From: a virus
IMG/VR virus record: IMGVR_UViG_3300027709_000056
Coordinates: 62,001 to 126,000 of that record
Direction: 5' to 3' (one strand)
Length of the DNA stretch: 64,000 nucleotides
Shown here: positions 60,440 through 64,000 of the stretch, piece after piece
Layout of the letters: every line of letters starts with the position of its first letter
How positions within the stretch are numbered: position 1 is the stretch's first letter
Notes under the pieces: generated by a model
What the model was told of the DNA's origin: nothing
What the model saw: the letters and a program-made list of their open reading frames with translations, nothing else
Databases searched by the model: none
Position numbers and translations under genes: made by a program

Positions 60440-63114
60440 TATTCTTCTCCTCCTCCAAAATCAAATAGTGATTGAAATGTATTATGTTGGAGTGTACTTG
60501 CTATATCCCAGTTTAATACGCCAATTAAGTTGCCTAGTTTATTATCAATAATAGTTTCTTCCATAGCTTCGTTATCAAATGGAAGTTCTTTAAACCAATC
60601 AGGTAAACGTAATTCATCTGTTGGATATGCAACACTTGTATACCCTAATGGATTTTGTTTTAGTTTACAAACAATAACTTTCATACCATCTACAATTGTT
60701 TGACTATACTTGTCGCCATTCATACGTTTTAATGTATTCCAGTTAATACTTGCTCGAACGTGTCCGGGCATATTTGCCTTACCTGCTTTTTCTTCTTTTT
60801 TTCTATATTCTGTAACTTTATTAGCACGTTTAGGAGATCCTTTTTCATATCCAGGACGTAACTTAAAGTCTTTTCTAAATGCTGTAATACGTTCTAATAC
60901 TTCAGCTTCTGGTTTGTCAGTTAATACCATAAGCAATAACTCACTTAAAAAGTTTTGCATAAACTCTGGTGTATCAGAACGTTTTAAATCAAGACCCATA
61001 GCTTTTACTTTACCTGGGCCATCAATATCTTTGCGTGTACCTTCGTCATCATATATTAATGTCGCATAACGTTTCTTTGTAATATACAATCCGTTTTCTG
61101 CAACCATTTCTCTACCTGCTTGAATTACATCTGCACGAGATTTCGGACAATGAAATGCTTTACCCATAAAGTCAATAAATGTTTTATTAACTTCTTCTGC
61201 TACTTGGTCATATAATTTAATAACACTTTCTTTAGTCCAAGGTATTGCTCCAGATTCTATTTCTTTTTTCAAAATTGGAAATGCTGAAAAGTATACAGAG
61301 TCTGTATCACCATAAATTACAGAGTCACCAACATGATCATATGTGCCTGTAATAACTTTATTAGATTCTGCCGCCATATGTTTTGCAATTTGTCTACCTG
61401 TTAATGTAGTTGATTGTCCAAGACGTTTATCAAAGAATCTGCAACCAGGATTTAAAAGTGCTCCATATAAACTGTTTAAATTAATTTTTTTAACAAGTTG
61501 TCGTTTATCCCAATATTCGATTTCAATTTTATTGCTGGCATCAATTGCTTTTTGTTTCATTTCTTGCAGTTCTTTACGTTCTGCATACCAACGTTTTAAT
61601 AATCCTGGAATAACACCATCAAACTCAGTTGTTAAAATTGTTCCATTAGCTGTTAACATCCAAGGCTTACGACTATCAAATATTATTTTATAAACTTCTG
61701 CCGCACTCATTATTTCTGGATCTCCACCTTCCCAATCAATTGTAATGTCAAAATCTTTACGTTTTTCCATTACAGCTTCATATTCAAGTGTTCCAAAATG
61801 ACCTTCCCAAGCACCTGCAAAAGATTTTTTCTGTAAAGTCATTGCTTCATTAACCATTGCATCTGTGTCAACTGGTCTTAGTTGTCCTACAATAGTTGCT
61901 GGGTCCATATTCAATGCTCTAATAACAGATGGATACAGAGAATTTAAGTCCATTGACCCAATCCACTTGTGTAATCCTTTTTTAGGAAATGCAACATAGG
62001 CTCCTGCCGCAGTTGCAGTTTCACGATCGTGTTTAACTCTATTAGGTACTTGTAATCCTCTACCGTGTGCTTCATTAATAATTGCTTGTTCTGTAACTGC
62101 TACTGCACCCATTGTAGTTTGCAGTAATACAGTATTTGCGTGTGCTAGTTCATTACTAAGATCAATAAACTTTAATTTCTTATCTAGTTTATCTAATAAT
62201 GCAACGTCTTGTCTATTATATTCAATAAAGGTTTTAAAATCGTTTTTATAAAGTTCATCTAATGTACCTTCATAAACAGTTTTCTTTTCACCTATCTCAG
62301 CTTCACCAATTGCATCTAATCTATAAGAATGTGTTTCTGAATATGTATATTTTCTATACAACTCTAAACTATCTAAATGTACACGACCTACTAAATCGTA
62401 TGTTTCAAGTTTACGACCATACTTTTCATATTCACGTTTCTTTGGAAGTTGTTTCCAAAGACAAAATCGTCTTGTATCGTCTTTGCTTAATATTTTAGAT
62501 ACTCTATTAATTGTATAAGGAATATCATAACCTTCTGAGTTCCAACCACTTAAAATGTCAGCATCTTCAATTAAATCAAGAAATGTTTTTAACATCTCTT
62601 CTTCTTTTTCAAATAAATGTGTATTCGGAAAGTCTTTAGTTTGCTCTTTTGCTTCTTCCATTGTAATTGTTTTCGGCGGAACTGCTAAAGTAACAAGTGT
62701 ATCCAGCCATTGTAAATGTACACTAATTGCAGTTATTGGCATAAATGGATCTGATGGATCAGCAAAACCACGTTCAGGATCAAAGTCTGTTTCAATATCC
62801 CAAAATGCTACGTTAAGTTTCGGAGCATCATGATTAAGATAATGTTCGCTTAAACATTGAAAGATAGGATTAACATCACTTTCAAATAATTGCTTTGTAT
62901 TATTGATAGCGAGTTCTTTACGGAAGTCTTTAGTTGACTTAGATACTATTCTATTTAAAGGATCACCATAAATGCTTTTATGTTTACCGCGAGGGTCTTT
63001 ATAATAAAATGTATATTTTATAGGATATTCTGTAAAATGGCGTTTGCCTTCTTTACGTTCAACAACACGAATTATATCTGCTGTTCTATCAAATAAAGCA
63101 TCTACGTAACTCAT
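60439..63114 (-). CDS. 43: Family B DNA polymerase, T4 gp43 type, 891 aa
   Basis: FWDIETDFD (~105-112) starts the exonuclease domain with catalytic D106/E108; SGWNSEGYDIPY is Exo II; SMDLNSLYPS is motif A; KINLNSLYGAL is motif B; YGDTDSVYF is motif C; KKRYA follows. Length matches gp43 (~898), so both exonuclease and polymerase domains are complete. It replicates the phage genome. It overlaps the upstream glycosyltransferase gene by four bases. Confidence 0.97.
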   Translation of the reverse strand: MSYVDALFDRTADIIRVVERKEGKRHFTEYPIKYTFYYKDPRGKHKSIYGDPLNRIVSKSTKDFRKELAINNTKQLFESDVNPIFQCLSEHYLNHDAPKLNVAFWDIETDFDPERGFADPSDPFMPITAISVHLQWLDTLVTLAVPPKTITMEEAKEQTKDFPNTHLFEKEEEMLKTFLDLIEDADILSGWNSEGYDIPYTINRVSKILSKDDTRRFCLWKQLPKKREYEKYGRKLETYDLVGRVHLDSLELYRKYTYSETHSYRLDAIGEAEIGEKKTVYEGTLDELYKNDFKTFIEYNRQDVALLDKLDKKLKFIDLSNELAHANTVLLQTTMGAVAVTEQAIINEAHGRGLQVPNRVKHDRETATAAGAYVAFPKKGLHKWIGSMDLNSLYPSVIRALNMDPATIVGQLRPVDTDAMVNEAMTLQKKSFAGAWEGHFGTLEYEAVMEKRKDFDITIDWEGGDPEIMSAAEVYKIIFDSRKPWMLTANGTILTTEFDGVIPGLLKRWYAERKELQEMKQKAIDASNKIEIEYWDKRQLVKKINLNSLYGALLNPGCRFFDKRLGQSTTLTGRQIAKHMAAESNKVITGTYDHVGDSVIYGDTDSVYFSAFPILKKEIESGAIPWTKESVIKLYDQVAEEVNKTFIDFMGKAFHCPKSRADVIQAGREMVAENGLYITKKRYATLIYDDEGTRKDIDGPGKVKAMGLDLKRSDTPEFMQNFLSELLLMVLTDKPEAEVLERITAFRKDFKLRPGYEKGSPKRANKVTEYRKKEEKAGKANMPGHVRASINWNTLKRMNGDKYSQTIVDGMKVIVCKLKQNPLGYTSVAYPTDELRLPDWFKELPFDNEAMEETIIDNKLGNLIGVLNWDIASTLQHNTFQSLFDFGGGEE

Positions 63115-64000
63115 TGTGGTACTCCGAACTTATTGTAAATTTCTGGAAAAACATCTGCATATATTATTTTGTCTTTATTGTATCGCCAAAATTCTTCTGG
63201 AATTGATTTTTGATCATTAACAATTTCTTGTAGTCTATTATAATTATAATTAACAGTTGCTTTTGCTGACTGATAAAGAGTTTTATAATCTTCATGGGCT
63301 AGAGATTTAATTTGATCACATATTGATGTAATACGTCCTTTTAAATTCATATCTCTATCAAAACTATAATCAAATAATTCGTTATATAATTTAAACCCAA
63401 GGTTTTCTAATCTTGTATGAATTCCTTGTTCGCCTAAAATTATAAACGGCTTCTTAGCCAATACAGCTGAATAAGTTTTTTCAGTTAGGAACGGACTTGT
63501 ATGAGTTGACTCTAATATAAGATTAAAAACTGTTTTAAAATAATGCTCTGGCAACATTTCTTGACAAGCACCTCGTGTTAAATCCATATCATAATCATCT
63601 AAAACCATTTTTTGATTTTTAAATGCTTGGAACTTATAAGGCTGTAACATTTCTTTTTTGTGCCAAGATATATGTCCGTATCGTAATAAATCTCTTTTAG
63701 CTAATTCATCCATCATCGCACATCTATGATAGTGGGCACGATTGTTAAGTGATATATAAAGTTTATTAATATTTCTAACTTTCTTGATAGTGTCTTTGTG
63801 TGTTCTATACCAAGTATGATGTATCCAATACGTAGGCCAGGTTTTTATAGATACATTTGGCATATCATTAAGATAAGCTATTTTATTTGATAGCCTGCCA
63901 AGCATAAATTCTAAATGAATATTATTTTGTTCAAGAATAGTTTGAGCATCGTGTCTTAGTTGTTCATCGCGAGCCCAATAGTTATCACAGAAGGGTGAAT
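63111..64000 (-). CDS. Putative glycosyltransferase (GT10/exostosin-like), 5' partial
   Basis: The frame is open to the right edge (SPFCDNYWARDEQLRHDAQTIL... precedes the internal ATG at 63905), so the gene begins outside the window. FLTEKTYSAVLAKKPFIILGEQ and LENLGFKLYNELFDYSFD match the C-terminal block of the gene at 13811. It would bind a sugar nucleotide; acceptor unknown. It is coupled by four bases to the DNA polymerase gene. Confidence 0.6.
   Translation of the reverse strand, partial: SPFCDNYWARDEQLRHDAQTILEQNNIHLEFMLGRLSNKIAYLNDMPNVSIKTWPTYWIHHTWYRTHKDTIKKVRNINKLYISLNNRAHYHRCAMMDELAKRDLLRYGHISWHKKEMLQPYKFQAFKNQKMVLDDYDMDLTRGACQEMLPEHYFKTVFNLILESTHTSPFLTEKTYSAVLAKKPFIILGEQGIHTRLENLGFKLYNELFDYSFDRDMNLKGRITSICDQIKSLAHEDYKTLYQSAKATVNYNYNRLQEIVNDQKSIPEEFWRYNKDKIIYADVFPEIYNKFGVPQ

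Noticed and set aside
61343-61693. 116-aa open frame on the + strand
   Set aside because: Antisense to the polymerase motif B/C region; a shadow of constrained coding sequence.
1-64000. tRNA genes, CRISPR arrays, insertion sequences or attachment sites
   Set aside because: No cloverleaf, spaced direct repeat array, transposase or integrase was seen on reading both strands; a dedicated tRNA scan was not possible.

Overview
The window is one continuous, tightly packed stretch of a T4-like myovirus genome, very probably from a marine phage (cyanophage or pelagiphage type). The evidence is AT-rich DNA, TAATG and ATGA gene overlaps, T4 core replication genes (family B polymerase gp43, a DexA-type exonuclease, an RNase H/FEN nuclease, a probable gp45 clamp), tail-collar and fibre proteins, and a set of small conserved proteins that I recognise from marine T4-like phages. 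No photosynthesis gene, tRNA, CRISPR array or insertion sequence was seen, so the host cannot be fixed from this window.

Layout. (1) 1-5.7 kb, + strand: fibre and other virion proteins. (2) 5.7-12.7 kb, + strand: a translationally coupled operon of GT-A-like glycosyltransferases, a UDP-sugar dehydrogenase-like enzyme and a protein with two complete radical SAM units. (3) 12.7-36.6 kb: an accessory island that switches strand repeatedly. It holds seven further radical SAM proteins, three SGNH-type proteins, two PLP aminotransferases, two methyltransferase-like proteins, a QueC-like PP-loop enzyme, an ANL adenylating enzyme, a kinase-like protein, an exported outer-membrane beta-barrel, a double-DUF2061 membrane protein and an Asp/Asn-hydroxylase-like protein. 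(4) 36.7-45.4 kb, - strand: an Mtd-type fibre protein, small conserved proteins, a MoxR/VWA pair and RNase H. (5) 45.4-55.2 kb, - strand: 7-deazaguanine genes (folE, queE, queD, dpdA) interleaved with a phosphoribosyltransferase, an oxygenase, a cupin and a GT-B glycosyltransferase. (6) 55.2-64 kb, - strand: an FTR1-type iron permease, the clamp, nucleotide-sugar genes, purC, a hemB-like gene, dexA, gp43 and a glycosyltransferase cut by the window edge.

How it works together. Regions 5 and 6 encode DNA replication plus a probable 7-deazaguanine DNA modification pathway: FolE and QueD feed QueE, a QueC-like enzyme in the island may supply the preQ0 step, and DpdA would insert the base. The replication half has near-perfect host-type promoters (TTGAC-N16/17-TATAAT). 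The structural and accessory half carries T4-late-like octamers (TATAAATA and relatives). The island lies between blocks of fibre genes and looks like a biosynthetic locus, most plausibly for decorating a virion or cell-surface structure, although its product cannot be read from sequence.

The most unusual cargo is the radical SAM island, a HemB-like porphobilinogen synthase with its catalytic lysines and zinc cysteines intact, an FTR1-like iron permease between the clamp and dpdA, and a phage-encoded outer-membrane barrel.
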